Source: Apricaphanius iberus
Taxonomy: Eukaryota; Chordata; Actinopteri; Cyprinodontiformes; Aphaniidae
Reading direction: 5' to 3'
DNA: 64,000 nt
Assembly: GCA_028564705.1 (NCBI GenBank)
Contig: JAPXFQ010001341.1
Coordinates: 124,001 to 188,000, forward strand
Numbering within the stretch: position 1 is the stretch's first letter; the number at the start of each line of letters is the position of its first letter. Positions 46,561 through 59,443 of the stretch are shown here, piece after piece. The notes below the pieces were generated by a model. The model saw only the letters and a list, made by a program, of their open reading frames with translations, had not been told where the DNA came from and made no database searches. Position numbers and translations under genes: made by a program.

Positions 46561-46854
46561 ACCTGTGCTATCAAAAGTATGCGTGTGCACCCTTGCAGCG
46601 GAAGTGAAGCACGTCCCCATTCATTGACAATAAGTCAATAGTGTTTTTAACTCTAATTTTTACGATCTTAGAACATTAAAATTTTGTGTTTTTTTGTGTT
46701 GGGATGCTAGAATCACTTCTCTTCAAGCAGTGGAATGAAATTGTACTGAATTCCTTTGGAGAATATCCATTAAAAAAATAAAATCAGAAGCGTCTGCAGC
46801 TGCTAGCTTTCGAAAGGGTCAACGAAGGGTGGAAGGTAGACATGATCCAAAATG

Positions 46855-46960
46855 TTGCTGCTGCTGTCTGATTGACTTTTTAGGTAGACTTGTGAGGACG
46901 TTGTTGCAGCAATCAATCAAATTAATGACTGATGACGTTTCGAAAAGGATACAAGGGGAC
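46855..46960 (-). mobile_element. L2-like LINE fragment
   Basis: 'gattgactttttaggtagac' and 'ttgtgaggacg' match 39360-39400 in the same orientation. About 100 bp, non-coding. Confidence 0.45.
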
Positions 46961-48587
46961 TACAACGGGAAAGGACCCCTATGGGTTAGAGCCAACCAGA
47001 GCTTTTTACTTATCAATTATAGCTGCTGACAACCAACCTTCATTTTTGCAAAAATCATCTCCTCTTCTTGGTATTTTATTCCGTAAGTCCCTAAAAACTC
47101 TCTAAAACTGCCTCGCCGCTCTCCAAACAGCTGATTTATGGAAACAGCTGCGGTTATTTCTCCTATCATGCCTCTCCAGCTGTTGTTTTCTGAGAGTGTT
47201 GACTGGTACATGTTGGATTTCTTTTCGGCTCCGGTGGTCCGGTAGGGAACAGGAAAAGCTGCTCGGACTCTATGTGTGGAGCATTGTTGGCACAGAACCG
47301 CACAGATAAAACCAAAGTGTAAATGGAGCAGAGCAATGAAGCAGATGGACTTTGGATTTGGTGGCTCTGTCCTTGAAATGACCTCCAACTGAGATTGCCG
47401 CACACATTTTGTCTACCCAAGCAAGCTACATCTTGAGAGCTCTAAAGCATCTCTTGTGGTCCTCACTGTCACCAGAAGAATACACTGTCCGTTTAATCGA
47501 TGTCTTGTAGTTTAAATTGCAATAATAACTTGCTGAGGACAGTGAAGCCTGCATTAGCATTTCACATCCAATCAATTTGCCGCATGGCTTGCGTGCACAG
47601 CTGAGCGGGACGTGTACCACATGGCAATGACAGTTCAGGGGTACGTGGCACACTTAGGACGGCATGAAACACACAGAGGCACCAAACGTTGTGGAAAGAT
47701 CCGGGTCTGAAACACAAATCCCGTGGAGAGTCTGATCTCTCTCTTAGCTTCGCCACAGTGTCCCTGACCGGAGCAACACTGTCCAAAAGACAGCTCTTTA
47801 AATCACACAATGCCCCCGCTTCCCCCCACCCGGGCTTCTCCTTCCCAGTGTGTGTGCTAACCTCTCTCACACACGTTCCCTTTAGCCTGCTGACCGGCGA
47901 AGCCACACACCAAACTGGCCTTATGGGAAAAGACTGTATGTACATGCTTTTCTGTTTGCGTCTGTATCTGATTACGAGCTAATTTACTTTGATCGGGTCT
48001 GCGAGTGCAGGAATTACCGACAGGTGCTACAGGCTGCAACAGTTCAGCCTGCCGGACAGGCTTTGGGCCTCTTTGTGACTTAAATAAACCTAGAAATAGT
48101 CATTGATTGGATGTTAGTGTTTTTGCATGTAAAGAAAGGTTGTACAAACAAGGTGATTCCATTTGGTTAATTTGACTCTATTGGTGGTTCACAACAAAGG
48201 TGCCATAATGGAGCAATATTGAAAAAATGTCAAACTCAAATCCTTTTCGGTTCCTTTTATATACAAATATCCACTCTTACCTACAGATACCATTTCAGTT
48301 CAATCCATTCTCACACCTTCCAGTTGCAACTCAGAATGTTAATTAACATCAAATGTTTTAGATGCTGATCTTTTTCTTTAGCCTGGATCATCTACACTAT
48401 TGGTCCTCCTAATTGTCAATCATCGTGAGAGAGTCTATATGCGCATTCTCAGGTGTTTGTGTAGAGGACTCAGACACCGACACAATAAATTGCTATTGTT
48501 GGAATGGAACCCTGGGGTCACTACATTCTTCCCACGCCTACATCGAGGTAATTAATGCTGAATTAAAACAAATTCAAACACTATAAA
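46961..48587. other. Single-copy intronic stretch
   Basis: Long minus-strand frames (47017-47403, 47562-47945) have no recognisable domain or clear splice sites. No repeats identified. Confidence 0.4.
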
Positions 48588-48951
48588 GTCTATGGCAGCA
48601 GTGTCAAACTAATTTCTATTTTGGGTCATATTAATCTGATGAATACCTTTAAAGGGGCGGTTGTGGCAGAAAGTATTGAGAAAACTATAACAAACCATTA
48701 AAATCACACTCCGCATTCCAAAAGTACGTCTTAAAATTAAATAATCTTCAACAACTTTACATAATTATGTGATTAAGGACTGTTTTAATAAACACTGAAA
48801 TTTTTTACTAATAAAATTGTATTGGTTCGCACAAAAAAAGAACTTACATTTTCTATCTATAGGGTTTTCTAGAGTTTAAAGGGCCACATAAATGACCTTG
48901 GAGGGCCAGATTTGGCCCCTCGGCCTTGAGTTTGACACGTGTGGTCTATAA
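48588..48951 (+). mobile_element. hAT-type MITE, copy 3
   Basis: 348 bp at 48596-48943. Flanks are gtctatgg and gtctataa (6 of 8 identical). Ends 'cagcagtgtcaaactaattt' and, reversed, 'cacacgtgtcaaactcaag'. Collinear with the copies at 6074 and 34295. Confidence 0.8.
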
Positions 48952-49710
48952 CATAGATGATTAAAGTTTCGCGGTAACATTTTTAAAATGTTTCTCCTGA
49001 AAATTGTTTCACCTGAAATATGTCTTGTGTGCGGTAGGTTTTCCAAAGTATCTGTTTACAAAAAAGGGGAAATAAATACAGTCCTAACACACATGTAAGT
49101 GCTTCCTTTGAAAAACACAGAAAAAAACCTGACCTAACGATATGAAAGTGAGATACCCGGTGAATACCCGAGTGTCTTTGATATGTGAGGGACACCTTGC
49201 TGATTGCAGCACCTTGTCTACCTGTGTGCAGCTCCCATGTGGTTCACACGAGCAGAGCTGCATGACATGTCCTTCACTTTAATGTATCATCAATCTGGGG
49301 TGTTGGAGACGAGCTAGAGGGCACCCCACAAACACACACGGTAAAAACACAGAAAATATCTCATCTTTGTAGAGGCCTTCAATATGAAGGAGAAATCCCT
49401 CCAGACCCAGGGTTTTCTGTCATACCTCTGTCAGGAGATGGAGATACAAACTCCCAGGGATTAAACCCAAAACTTCCTTTTTGTCAAACAAAAAGATGCA
49501 GTTGCACCCAAGTCGGTCTTTTGATATGAATAATTTCATGAATGCATCTAAAAGTTGCTGGGTAAAAGCTGTCGAGGACTGAGGAGCTGGACACCCGTTG
49601 TCTCACATAAATTATTTGCGAGATTTCAGCCCTTTTTAGGATTCCCACACTACTCTTTCTGAGCTGTCAAGTCTTCGTGATGAGATCTTTGCTATATCTT
49701 TTTAGCTGTA
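48952..49710. other. Intronic stretch without recognisable features
   Basis: Nothing identified apart from short frames. Confidence 0.4.
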
Positions 49711-50225
49711 GTACAATGTTCTGCGAGTTGCAGAAAGGGAGCCTGTGGAAGCTGAACTTGATCCACATGGTTATTTTGTTTGTGCAATTGGGAAACACGG
49801 AAATGCGAACCATGTTGATGTTTGCAGTAGCATGATCTGTCTACCCGACTGCCATAGAGCTTAGAGTGGAAGTGCTGCTCAGACTACAACCGGGATCCCA
49901 CATGGCAGTGACTAAAATTGAAATTGCATGTTAGTGTAGTTGATTTAAAAGGCTGTAAAACAACCGCAGATGAGAACAACAAAGCAACTCTGAGATGTTC
50001 TGAACCCACAGGGGAATAGTGCTGGTGATTCGTAACAAAAAATTGGTTAAATGAAGGAGTTTTTGGTGCAGATAAAGCCTTATTTAGAGCCAGCAATTTG
50101 GTTGCCTTTACTAACTCCCATTATATGGATACACGCTGAACGCGAATGGATCTAAACATCTCCCAAAAGAGGCTCCAAACTCGTCTGGGTGATAAAAAAT
50201 AAGGTCCAGGTTGCAAAAAAACGGT
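49711..50225 (+). repeat. Dispersed repeat, copy 2 of pair with 6985-7460
   Basis: Same order of blocks as 6985-7460 but with about 80 bp extra near 49930-50010. Non-coding; terminal structure not evident. Confidence 0.6.
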
Positions 50226-50510
50226 CCTTCTCCATCAATGATATCTGACTTCCAACAGTAGGTTAAGCATCGTCTTGCTTCTGCTTGGTTTGAAAAAGAC
50301 GTTTATGTGTCCATGGTCATGATTGTATCCTTGATTGGCGTAATGAGGATGTCTAATAGGAATTTGTACAATGAAAGGAAGTTGCAAATAAAGGCAGATT
50401 TGACAGGGGACGTATGTAACGTAGGGCCAAGTCCGGATTATTCAATCGGCATCATGAACACAGGCTCAGGGGCCCACGTCTACTGGGGGTCCAATTTAAG
50501 GAAGAAAAAA

Positions 50511-50542
50511 AATGCTCTTCAATTTTTAAATTGAAGAGCATT
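50511..50542. repeat. Perfect 15-bp inverted repeat with 2-nt spacer
   Basis: Arms aatgctcttcaattt and aaattgaagagcatt around TT. A strong hairpin in either strand. No transposon ends are visible around it. Confidence 0.9.
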
Positions 50543-51203
50543 GGTGGTGGAGAAAACCAATAAGATCCACGCTCCTTTTATTTTACCTTAACAGAGTTAC
50601 ATAGTTTTTATGGTGCAGTAGGGGAAACCATGGTAACATGTAGCGCTTGGGCCCCGCTAACTGTCACCTGACGGAGGGAGTAGAGGTAAGAGAATCAAAA
50701 TTGATAGAAAAAGGCGGTTTCTATAAATAAAAGAGAGAAAGATTGGAAGAAGAGATGTCTCTGAAGAAGTCTGATATATTCTGACATGTTCTTTATAAAC
50801 TTTATGGAAGGCATTCATGAAAAAAGAAGACATTGTGGAAGATTATGAGCATAATAACCAACCTGTTTGGACAACGCTGCTCTAAGCTACACAATCTGAA
50901 GCTGTAGCAGTAGCTCAGAGTGGGTTTATCCAAGGTTGTGTGGGACAGCTAATGAAAATAGTTGCGCCGTTCTGATTGATGGCGGTGCTGCTGCTTTTCA
51001 TGAATTTAAAAAAAATCTGGTTTGAACTTTACATTTTTGTTGATGACAAGAGGAGGGTGGGTTCTATAAATTCTGTGCCCAGGGGCCCCTGCTATCATAA
51101 TCCAGCCCTGCGTAAGGCCAACGGGACACAAAAACGCCAAGGAAAAAAAAAAATACTGTTTAATGTCTTATTAGTTTTGGTGCCTGGAAAGAGTAGAATC
51201 ATA

Positions 51204-51222
51204 TTTTTTTTTTTTTTTTTTT
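51204..51222. repeat. Poly-T run
   Basis: 19 consecutive T residues; possibly the tail of a minus-strand retroelement, but no body is recognised. Confidence 0.8.
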
Positions 51223-51587
51223 ACTAGAATGACTGTTAGCTAAAATTATTATCTATTCGTTTAACACTATCTGAGTCTTAAAGGGACTATATAATGTTAT
51301 TTTACAGCTTTCAAAGTCTGGGATAGATAAAATGTTACAGCTGGTGTTATATGATATTAATTTGTCATGAAATTTAAATTGTATCCTGGATTTTTTTGTT
51401 GGACTGGGAAGTAAAATGCCTCGTTTCTCTGTAATCCCACCAGCTGCTCAAAGTGCACGATTCAGGAGAATTACTCACACCATACATGCGTGTATTAAGC
51501 CAAAAACCATTCTGGTGGGGTTTCTTATAAGATCAGATGGTTGAAAGTTGTTGATTTTGCATGAACTTTAAGGTGATAAAGAGTAGC

Positions 51588-52075
51588 TGTACCATTGGTC
51601 TCCAAACCTTTTGCAGTGAGGACTAAAATCGTCCAGTTAAGAGCAAATGACAGGCTGAGTTTTTATTTTTAAAAAAAGGAAAAAAATAGATTTCTTAAGA
51701 CATTTGCTTTTGCAACCTTTCGATTAAGCAAACAAAGGAGTTTTGTTTTTGTAGAAAAGGAATCTGCTAAAAATTTTTGCGTCTACTGTGGATTTTCTTT
51801 TTACTTTCGTTTTTGTCCGTAGCAGGAAATAGGTTGCCGTTCGCTTCATTTAGCCCAAATTTAATCAATAATAAATAAATAAAAACTTGGTTAAATGATG
51901 ATAAATGCTTTGGGTTGTACTGCAAAAAAATGAAGAAAATAATGTATTTATCTGAAAAAAAAAAAAAAAATCAATAAACATTATTTATTCCTAAATTGCG
52001 TTTGAGGATCCGAACAAAATCCTTCAGAGGGCTGCAATGGCCCCGGGGCCACACCACACTTTGGCTATGCTGTTT
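51588..52075 (+). mobile_element. Putative hAT MITE
   Basis: Left 'attggtctccaaaccttttg' and right 'ggggccacaccacactttgg' resemble the two ends of a common teleost hAT MITE family. The target duplication is not clear. Confidence 0.4.
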
Positions 52076-53459
52076 AGGACTGAAAACGGTTGAGGCCAGA
52101 AGTTCTGTCTTTGTCATATTTATTTTTTATATTTGTAATTTATCATTGTTCGTTTATCCAACGTTCTTGCCTGGGAAAAAAAAAGAGAGTGGAAGAGGAA
52201 CGGCAATGCGGAAACTGCGCCGGTGCTGGTTTCCCAGTAGAGCGGCTCAACTGGAGCTTTGCCCGTTAGTTGCAGATTCGCAGCCAAATGCGAAGCCATA
52301 ATGACTTATCGTTAGGTCGATCATTACTGTCATGTTACAACGAGGCCAAACAGAGGTAATTGCTTCCTTCTAAAATCCTCAGAGATCCCCTTCCTCCATA
52401 AATTAGAGCGTGCGGAGGGTTAAAGAGGAGGGAGAGCTGCTGGGGAGGGAGGCAGCTTTCCAATAAAGTCATCAGTTCTCTTCTGTTGCTTCGCTCTTTG
52501 ATTTCTCTGCCTCGTTCCTGTTTGATCTGAGGGAAGGCGGGACAATTGTAAGATGGTGATTGAGGGAATCCTGGGCTACTTTGCCCTAACTGCAGAAGTG
52601 GAGCAATTGCCTTTTGCATCTGCCTCTTCATCATGCGCAGGAACTCGAAGCAAAGTCGTGAACAGTGGCTGTTTTGTTCCCGAGTGACGCCCCGGGTGAG
52701 AGCCTCCTTTGCCACCGTCGCTTTCTCCTCTCGTTGCAAGGGGTTGTCCTCCGTCTCACATTCGTTGGTGGTAGAGTCTCAGATCTATGTTGACTGACGC
52801 ACGACGACATTGAACAGCAAGTCAGAGGAAGGTTCAGTGTGATATTATCATTCAAAGGTTTAAATAAGGTCACATAAAGTTCCCCTGTTAGGTGTCCAAC
52901 CTGAAATCTGAACCTAAAATCCAAATATCCCTAATCTTTTGTCTGTAGTCCCACATTATATCTGAAACTCTTATTTCTTACAGCACAACAAAGTGGGTTT
53001 CTATCATGATCGGGTTCAAGTTTGACATATATGTACTAAAGTATGAAAAAAAAATGCATAATTTGTCTGTAAACTGCGTTTGTCTTGCCTCTGCTCCACA
53101 TCCAGACCTAAAAACTGCTGAGACAAAGCAGTCCTCTGTTTCTGTCCCACCCGGTGTGAAACAATTCCTGACAGATCGCTTGTATATGTGTTCAGCATCG
53201 TCCAAACGAGGGACATTTCTTTTTAAGTGTCATCAACGCGTGTTTATTCCAGATGCATTCAGACGGTGTTGAAAAGTGCTTCTGGTGCCGGACTGGTTAC
53301 AGCTTCCCGGCCAGTTCAGACAAATGTTTTTAACTTGTTAAAGACAATCTCAAGGCTGCATATGATCCTGGTCAGTTTGCAGCCTATAAGTGTTATAGGC
53401 TGCAAAAATGACTAAAGTAAGAGATGCTACTTTAGTCATTTTTGTGGTTTTTCATAGCT
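52076..53459. other. Single-copy intronic stretch
   Basis: Frames on the minus strand (52335-52924) have no recognised domain. No repeats or exons identified. Confidence 0.4.
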
Positions 53460-53937
53460 GTATATATTTAGGGGTATAATGGCACATAAAAGACATGGTT
53501 TGGTACGTTTTCATGACATTTTAATCTTTTTTTTTTACCTTGATCAGCTAAAAGAAAACCAAATATTTTTTCTGAATTCCTTCTTTTAAGTACATAAAAC
53601 AAATTAGATTTTCTTATGTTGTGTAGCTTAAAATTAGTTGAAATACCAGAACTACCTAGACATTTGACTGGAATTTCGAAAAAATACAGTTCAAGCAGAC
53701 ATAGCCAGAGTAGAAAAAATAAAATCACTTGAAAACAAGCAGTTGATTTTTAGAAATGTTTGTACAACACATTGCCCATATCTGAGAATAAATCCTGTTT
53801 ATATAACTTGTTTTTATATTTCAGCAGCCTACTTTCCCAGCTTAAATGTGGTACAAGCAGCTTTTTGGGGAAATAACCTTCTCATCAACGGGGATTCCAC
53901 TGAATTGCATTTTAAACAAAATCAGTAGTTTGGGCTG

Positions 53938-55163
53938 ACTGGAAGTAGGGCTGGACGATAATTCGATAGCAATATATATCGATCGATAGATGTGTGGTGC
54001 GATAGAAAAAAAATGGTTGATAAAAAAGTTCCCGTCATTTTTTCATTATACCCTATCAGGCAGCTAAATACATCAATCATTACTCACTCCAAACTAATCA
54101 TTAACAATGACCCACGCAGCTCTGTCAGCCACCCTCTCTCCTTTCAAACCACAAAAAGGATGAAATAATTTGAGCTGAAACAGAACTTTTGAATGGTCCC
54201 TAAGCGAACCATCACTGTAACTTCACCGCGCTCAGACGTAACAACAAGGCAGCAGAATCAGAATCAGCTTTAATGGCAAAGTATGACACATACAAGTATG
54301 ACGCATACAAGGAATTTACATATGCAGTACAACCTGTCAAACAAACAACAACAACAAACAGATCCAGGTCACTGTTGGGCATGCAGCCACCGAGCGGCGC
54401 TCCCGTTTGGATAAATGTTTCAGAGGCTCAGGTAAAGGTTACGTCCCGTTTTGATTTAAGCAGGACTCCCCTCTCCCAGCTCGCTACAAATTTCTTACAG
54501 AGAGACACAGGAAACGTACCCAGATCGCGTCGCGTTGCTAACATCTGTGGCTGTTAAAATCTCCCCTCGGTTCTTCTCCCGGTCCTCAGAAGCGAAAACG
54601 CTTTAAAAAAACACAACAGTGGTTTGATAGACCTGCTGGCTTCAGCTCTCAGTGACTGAGCTGCAGTGATGGAGCCCATCAACACTGGTGAGTAGCTAGT
54701 TAGCTTTAGCCTACAGCTGAAGTGAATTTGAATAAGCTTTATTGTCAAATTAAACCAAAGGTTTCAGCCATTAATATTATAAAGTGTCACAAAATTTTTA
54801 AGTGATTAAAAATCATAAAAATAAGCCTTCAATTTAAATTACTAACATGATTAAAAATGTATATAATATAATGGTTAATAATATTACTTTTCTTTGTATT
54901 TACTGATGTTACTCAGGTCTCTTGGTTTATTTCTGTGTCTTACAAACTTACTTATGATAAAAAGAAGTGTTTGAAAATGTAATTAATTTAATTCTCAGTA
55001 AAAATTACTTAATTGAAGAATAACAAAATGACTGGGGAGGCACTTGAAATATATTTTTTTACATTATGTGATTTTTTTATCGATAATTATCAATATCGAT
55101 CAATATGACTGTTTTTTTTAATCAATATGCTTTTTTTCTATATCGCCCAGCCCTAACTGGAAG
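53938..55163 (+). mobile_element. hAT element, nested, with LINE tail inside
   Basis: The element is 53946-55155 (1210 bp) with ends 'tagggctggacgata' and, reversed, 'tagggctgggcgata'. It has a perfect 8-bp target duplication ACTGGAAG (53938-53945, 55156-55163). It contains a LINE 3' tail at 54254-54345. No transposase recognised, so non-autonomous. Confidence 0.9.
54254..54345 (-). mobile_element. LINE 3' tail nested in hAT
   Basis: 'gaatcagaatcagctttaat', then 'aagtatgacacatacaag', match the 3' end of the RT-bearing LINE at 1763-1830 in the same orientation. A small tandem (acacatacaagtatgac / gcatacaag) follows. 5'-truncated insertion. Confidence 0.7.
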
Positions 55164-55589
55164 TAATATTATCAGTATCAGTAATGTTTCCATTCGGCTG
55201 GACATTGTTCCAGGTAAGTCGTTCATTTCAGTGCAGTGTGTGTTATGGACCTTATGGCCACTTAAAGATGCGTTCTCTGACAAAGTTCTGGTTCAATCCG
55301 TCTTTCTTTTTCTCCTTTAGCTGCAGCAGAAACCATTAATGTTCGCAAATAGGATAGCAGGGAGTCCTTTTTTTTCTCTTTTTGTAGTCACTTTTTAAAG
55401 TTGTGCTGCTCTAGTAGCACCTCTAAATATGAGTTGAAGTTTCTGCTCCTTCTGGTCCTCTTTTCTTCAAATTTTGTGACTTTACACCCTAAAGATTAAT
55501 TGTGCTGCTTATGGGTTTTATGTGGCAATCAGTTCTTACTCGTGGTGATGGAAGGTAAATGACACATTATCAAGCTGCCAGTCTCTTGT

Positions 55590-55690
55590 GGCATGTCTCA
55601 AGTCCACCTCCGATATTCAGCTGACTGGGCCATTCTAACACATGTGCTTTGATTTAAACCGGTAAAATAATTCAGTGGGGGTTTAAAACT
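55590..55690 (-). pseudogene. Tc1-like transposase fragment
   Basis: Plus-strand 'gactgggccattctaacaca' and 'tgtgctttgatttaaaccgg' are the reverse of the region just upstream of the QSPDL block at 9062-9182. Very short relic. Confidence 0.55.
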
Positions 55691-57115
55691 TTTGCACACA
55701 GCCATACCTATATTAAACAATTAATACATGATGCATATTTTAGCGGGATGTATGTTTAAGTGTGCTCAGGCTTCTCTGTGTGTGTGTGTCTGCACACTCA
55801 TTGAATTATGCAGAGATACTGTCATTGAGGGTACAAGGTCATCGCTAAAAGCCCTCTTCATGAAAATGGAGTTGGGTATGTGTGTGTGTGTGTGTGTTTC
55901 AGGCTATATCTCATAATGATAACTTATCACAGCTTGCCGATATGGTTGATACAGAATGTGAGAGGCACACAGAGAGAGAAAGAGCGTGAACACAACACAG
56001 CCCATGATCTTCCTTTCCTTCTCCCTCTTATTGTCTTACACAGAGAGCTCATTAACACATTTATTAATGACCTCTTAATATGCCTGCTTATCTTCTCTTC
56101 GCTGGGCTCTAATCTCTTGAGCAACACACACACACACGTTGGATCAGACATTTTTAAAACTTTAATTTAGAATCACTCAGAAGATTACAAATACAGAAAG
56201 ACATGTATGGTTTTCGCATCTTTGATCATTTCTAGCCAATTCTCAGCTATCTTCCAGCCATCTTCTCATTCTTTCCCACACACCTTCTTTCTCTCCCCAC
56301 TATCTGCTTCCTCATCTCTCCCGACCACATTCACCTCCCTCCAAGCTTATACCCACTTACCTCTCGTCCTCCTTTATCTCTCTATCTTGCATCTTTCCCT
56401 CTCCATCTTAAGGCTGCTTTTAGGTCTTGGATCCTATTTGCATTCTGCGTTTTACCTTTTGTGTGCTAGTTTTCGTTTATTACCGGCAGCGTGAGAGAAT
56501 GCCAAGCGTGTCATCCTGCATGGTAAATTAGTTCAACCCGGCATAGCAGTTTCGGCATTCACAGAAAATAAAATAAAATCTTTTTGTGCACCATTCAGAG
56601 TGAGGAAATGAAACCGAACTTACTTTCTTATTTCTTTGAGTTTTACTGGAACTTTTGTGAATATATATATATTATAAACAGTTCACTGTTTTCCCTTTTT
56701 TTCAGCACACATACACATGTGACAAGGGTTTAATGTTTCAACATGCGGTAAGAATTAATCCCTTCATCTAAGTTATATATATATATATGATTTGGACATA
56801 TTTTTGGGACACTTGTGAATTGTTGCTGTATAAATAAATCTTATTCAGCTAGACCAAAGCATATTTGTTAGCCTTTTAAAACTGTTTTGATAAGAATGCA
56901 TATATTTGAATAAATTAATATTTTTGCTGGAAAAAATGAAACATTTTCCTGCAGATGGGGATGATGTCTGTTCTCTGAACAACCGGCCTGCTCTCTGTTC
57001 AATTTCATCAAGGTTCCACTTCTGTCTAATAGTTAATTATCATAAAGTAACTGAAAATATGGTCAATTCTCTTTATCTGCTGCTGCCTGTCTATAGAAGA
57101 TCCTGTGATTTACGG
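55691..57115. other. Intronic stretch with TG microsatellites
   Basis: TG runs at about 55777-55790 and 55879-55898, CA at 56125-56138, AT at 56662-56672 and 56773-56788. Pyrimidine-rich 56230-56460. No exon recognised. Confidence 0.45.
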
Positions 57116-57585
57116 CACAGTGTCTAATATTCGGCCAGTAGGGAGCAGTGCATACCTAAATTATTACAAGCATGCAGTGTCTGTGTCTTCGAGTAAGAAA
57201 CTCAACAACGGAGGTCCAACTAGTGCTGTTTTCAAACGCTGAATTCCCTAGAAAATATCTATTTGCAGCAACATTACGAGAACATCAGTCTCTCTTTCAT
57301 CGCTTGGAACCAGCGAAGAGGTAAAAATGTATTTATGGCAAAACTTTTTTGCATTTTGAGGGGAAATCAATGTTTTAATAGCGGGCGTGTTCCGTGCGCT
57401 TTGTCCGTCCGGGCTCTTGTAGAAGTAAAGACCTCCCGCGCCTATGTATTTTAAAACTGACTTTTAAAGTCATATCTTACAATATCGCCAATATTTTGCA
57501 ATTAATGTGCTTTACGTAATTATTATTACATAATATTTTAATGGCTATTTTCAAAGATGTACTGCAAAAACTACACACTGTCACT
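57116..57585 (-). mobile_element. Non-autonomous DNA transposon, copy 3 of 33279-34233 family
   Basis: The reverse complement begins 'gtgacagtgtgtagtttttg' and runs collinear with 37800-38298 to 'aggtatgcactgctccctac'. The other end (57116-57135) has 'cacagtgtctaat', matching the short terminal CACTGT. Confidence 0.7.
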
Positions 57586-58891
57586 TTAATGAGAGCAGCA
57601 TGTTGTAAGTGAATCTCTGGCTATTAGATTAGTTTAAACGAGCAGTCATTTAAAAGTGTCAAGAAACCTAACATAATAATCTTTCATTATTAGGACTGAA
57701 TTCTTCTGAGTTGCTTCTAAGGGAATGCTTAAATGGATTACATGCAATACAGGAGAACTGGAATTACATTAGAGAGCGATAGATCTCAGGGAGCTTTCCT
57801 CATCTCATGCTTCCTGAGTTTAAATCTGTCTAATGACCTTTGTGAATGTCAGCGTGCCACATAATCCTTGGATGGCGTTAAATGTAAGAGCTTAAGAAAA
57901 TAAATGTTTGTCGTACTTTATGGCAAATTATTTTCTCATGAATCTTCATTATTCCTCTTTTGTTATAACTTCACCTGCACAAAAGACTTGTATTTTTTAA
58001 GATAAACAATCAAAGCTTTCTTCAGGCCATTAGTTTCTCCATTCTGGTTGATACTGGAAATCTGAACATTTATCTGGTAGAAACTTGCATTAGTTTGCAT
58101 TTAATTGTTAATCATTTAAACCTACTTTCATTTTATTTGAGTCTTGAACTTGTTTTTGTTGAGTATTGATGCAGCATTAGGTAATATGACATCTGAAAGG
58201 GTAAGAGCCTTGATGGCTTTATCAATGAGTCCTATCAAAACAAAGAGCAGGCAAGCTAACATTAGCCTTGCTCCTCATCAAACTGCTCCCCGTACAAAGC
58301 GTGATGCACATATTTTTTTTAAATTTTTTTTTTATGCACATTTGCCGGAACAGGATTTATTTTAAGCTAAAAGTAAGGCAAAGTGTTCTTAGAATCAACA
58401 CATTTTAATTTAGTGCCTAAAAACTCTTATATTACAAAACAGACTGTTTGGTTTGAAAGTATTAGAGACGTGTGCTGCTGTCTTCTTCTAATTTTTAAAA
58501 GCTATACAAAATTTTAAATAATTCACTTAATTAATGACAATAAAATGAGGTTGTTTTTCTCTTTTTTTCAGTTAAATGTAGATACAGAATTTCATTAATG
58601 CTCCCTTTTAACCTACTTTTTTGCCGGATGCATAAGCGGCACTTAACGTCTGCAAAGCTTAATACTCAGCGTTTATAGTGAATTGGTCCGTTTTCACCGG
58701 GCAGGAAGACGCATCCAAGAAGGATTTTTTTCGCAGCTCTCTCCTAAATTTTATTTAGTCTGTTTTTTATGCTCTATGCTTCTAGACTGAATCAGTTTAG
58801 ATCAGACCAAACCGGAAATCAGACACGGGTGCAATGAAAGCCATTTGGAAATTTTAAAAATAAAGGACAGGGTCAGATTTCCCTCAACGGA
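57586..58891. other. AT-rich single-copy intronic stretch
   Basis: No repeats or exons recognised. 57620-58000 is free of repeat hallmarks and could be checked for conservation. Confidence 0.4.
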
Positions 58892-59443
58892 CTATTAGGG
58901 CCATTGTAAAAGAAATATAAATATTTCTGCCCAAAATGACTCTGAAATTCTGAGATTAAAGTCAGATATTTTTCAGAAAAATTTTGGGAAATTCTCTGAT
59001 GTCAAAAATCAAAATTACGAGTAAAAACTCAAAATTTCATCAGAGATTAAATGCACATATTTTCCAGAATTTTTTTTTTGAAGTCACAAGTGTAATAAAA
59101 TTACGAGCTAAAACAGAAATTTTTAGATTAATTTCAGATATTTTCCAGGAGAAAAAAAAAAGGCGTAAAGAAAAGTAGAAAATTTGTGAGAAAAAGAAAT
59201 TAATTTCTATGATTAAACTAAGATATTTCTGACATTGTAAAGTCAGAAAATTGTAAGAAAAAATGTATGCCTTCAATCATAGAAATTATTTTTTCTCACA
59301 AATTTTCTACTCACAGAATTATGCTTTTTTTTCCTTGAAAATATTTTAAAATAATCTAAAAAAATGTCTGTCTTCTAACTGGAGGGTATTTACTCCAAAA
59401 TAGTTTACTTTTGTTCACATTAGCCCTAATACTCTATCGTAGT
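58892..59443. mobile_element. Foldback-type repeat with internal hairpin
   Basis: Outer ends are approximate inverted repeats ('actattagggccattgta' against reversed 'gtattagggctaatgtg'). Inside, arms at 59175-59214 and 59275-59310 pair almost perfectly. The left half has three diverged units containing 'gattaa…tcagatattttccag' at about 58952, 59042 and 59124. No coding capacity. Confidence 0.7.

Larger units (their letters stand above)
53460..55420 (+). mobile_element. Dispersed element, copy 2 of pair with 40285-41340, split by a hAT
   Basis: The left part (53460-53945) and right part (55156-55420) are collinear with 40285-41340: 'agttcaagcagacatagcca', 'tgcccatatctgagaata', 'ttatggaccttat' and 'ccgtctttctttttct'. 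The interruption is a hAT with a perfect 8-bp duplication. Confidence 0.65.

Noticed and set aside
47017..47945. Two minus-strand frames of about 128 residues as possible exons
   Set aside because: No recognisable domain and no convincing acceptor/donor pairs.
55870..56140. TG/CA arrays considered as a CRISPR-like array
   Set aside because: Simple dinucleotide repeats with no repeat-spacer pattern; eukaryotic locus.
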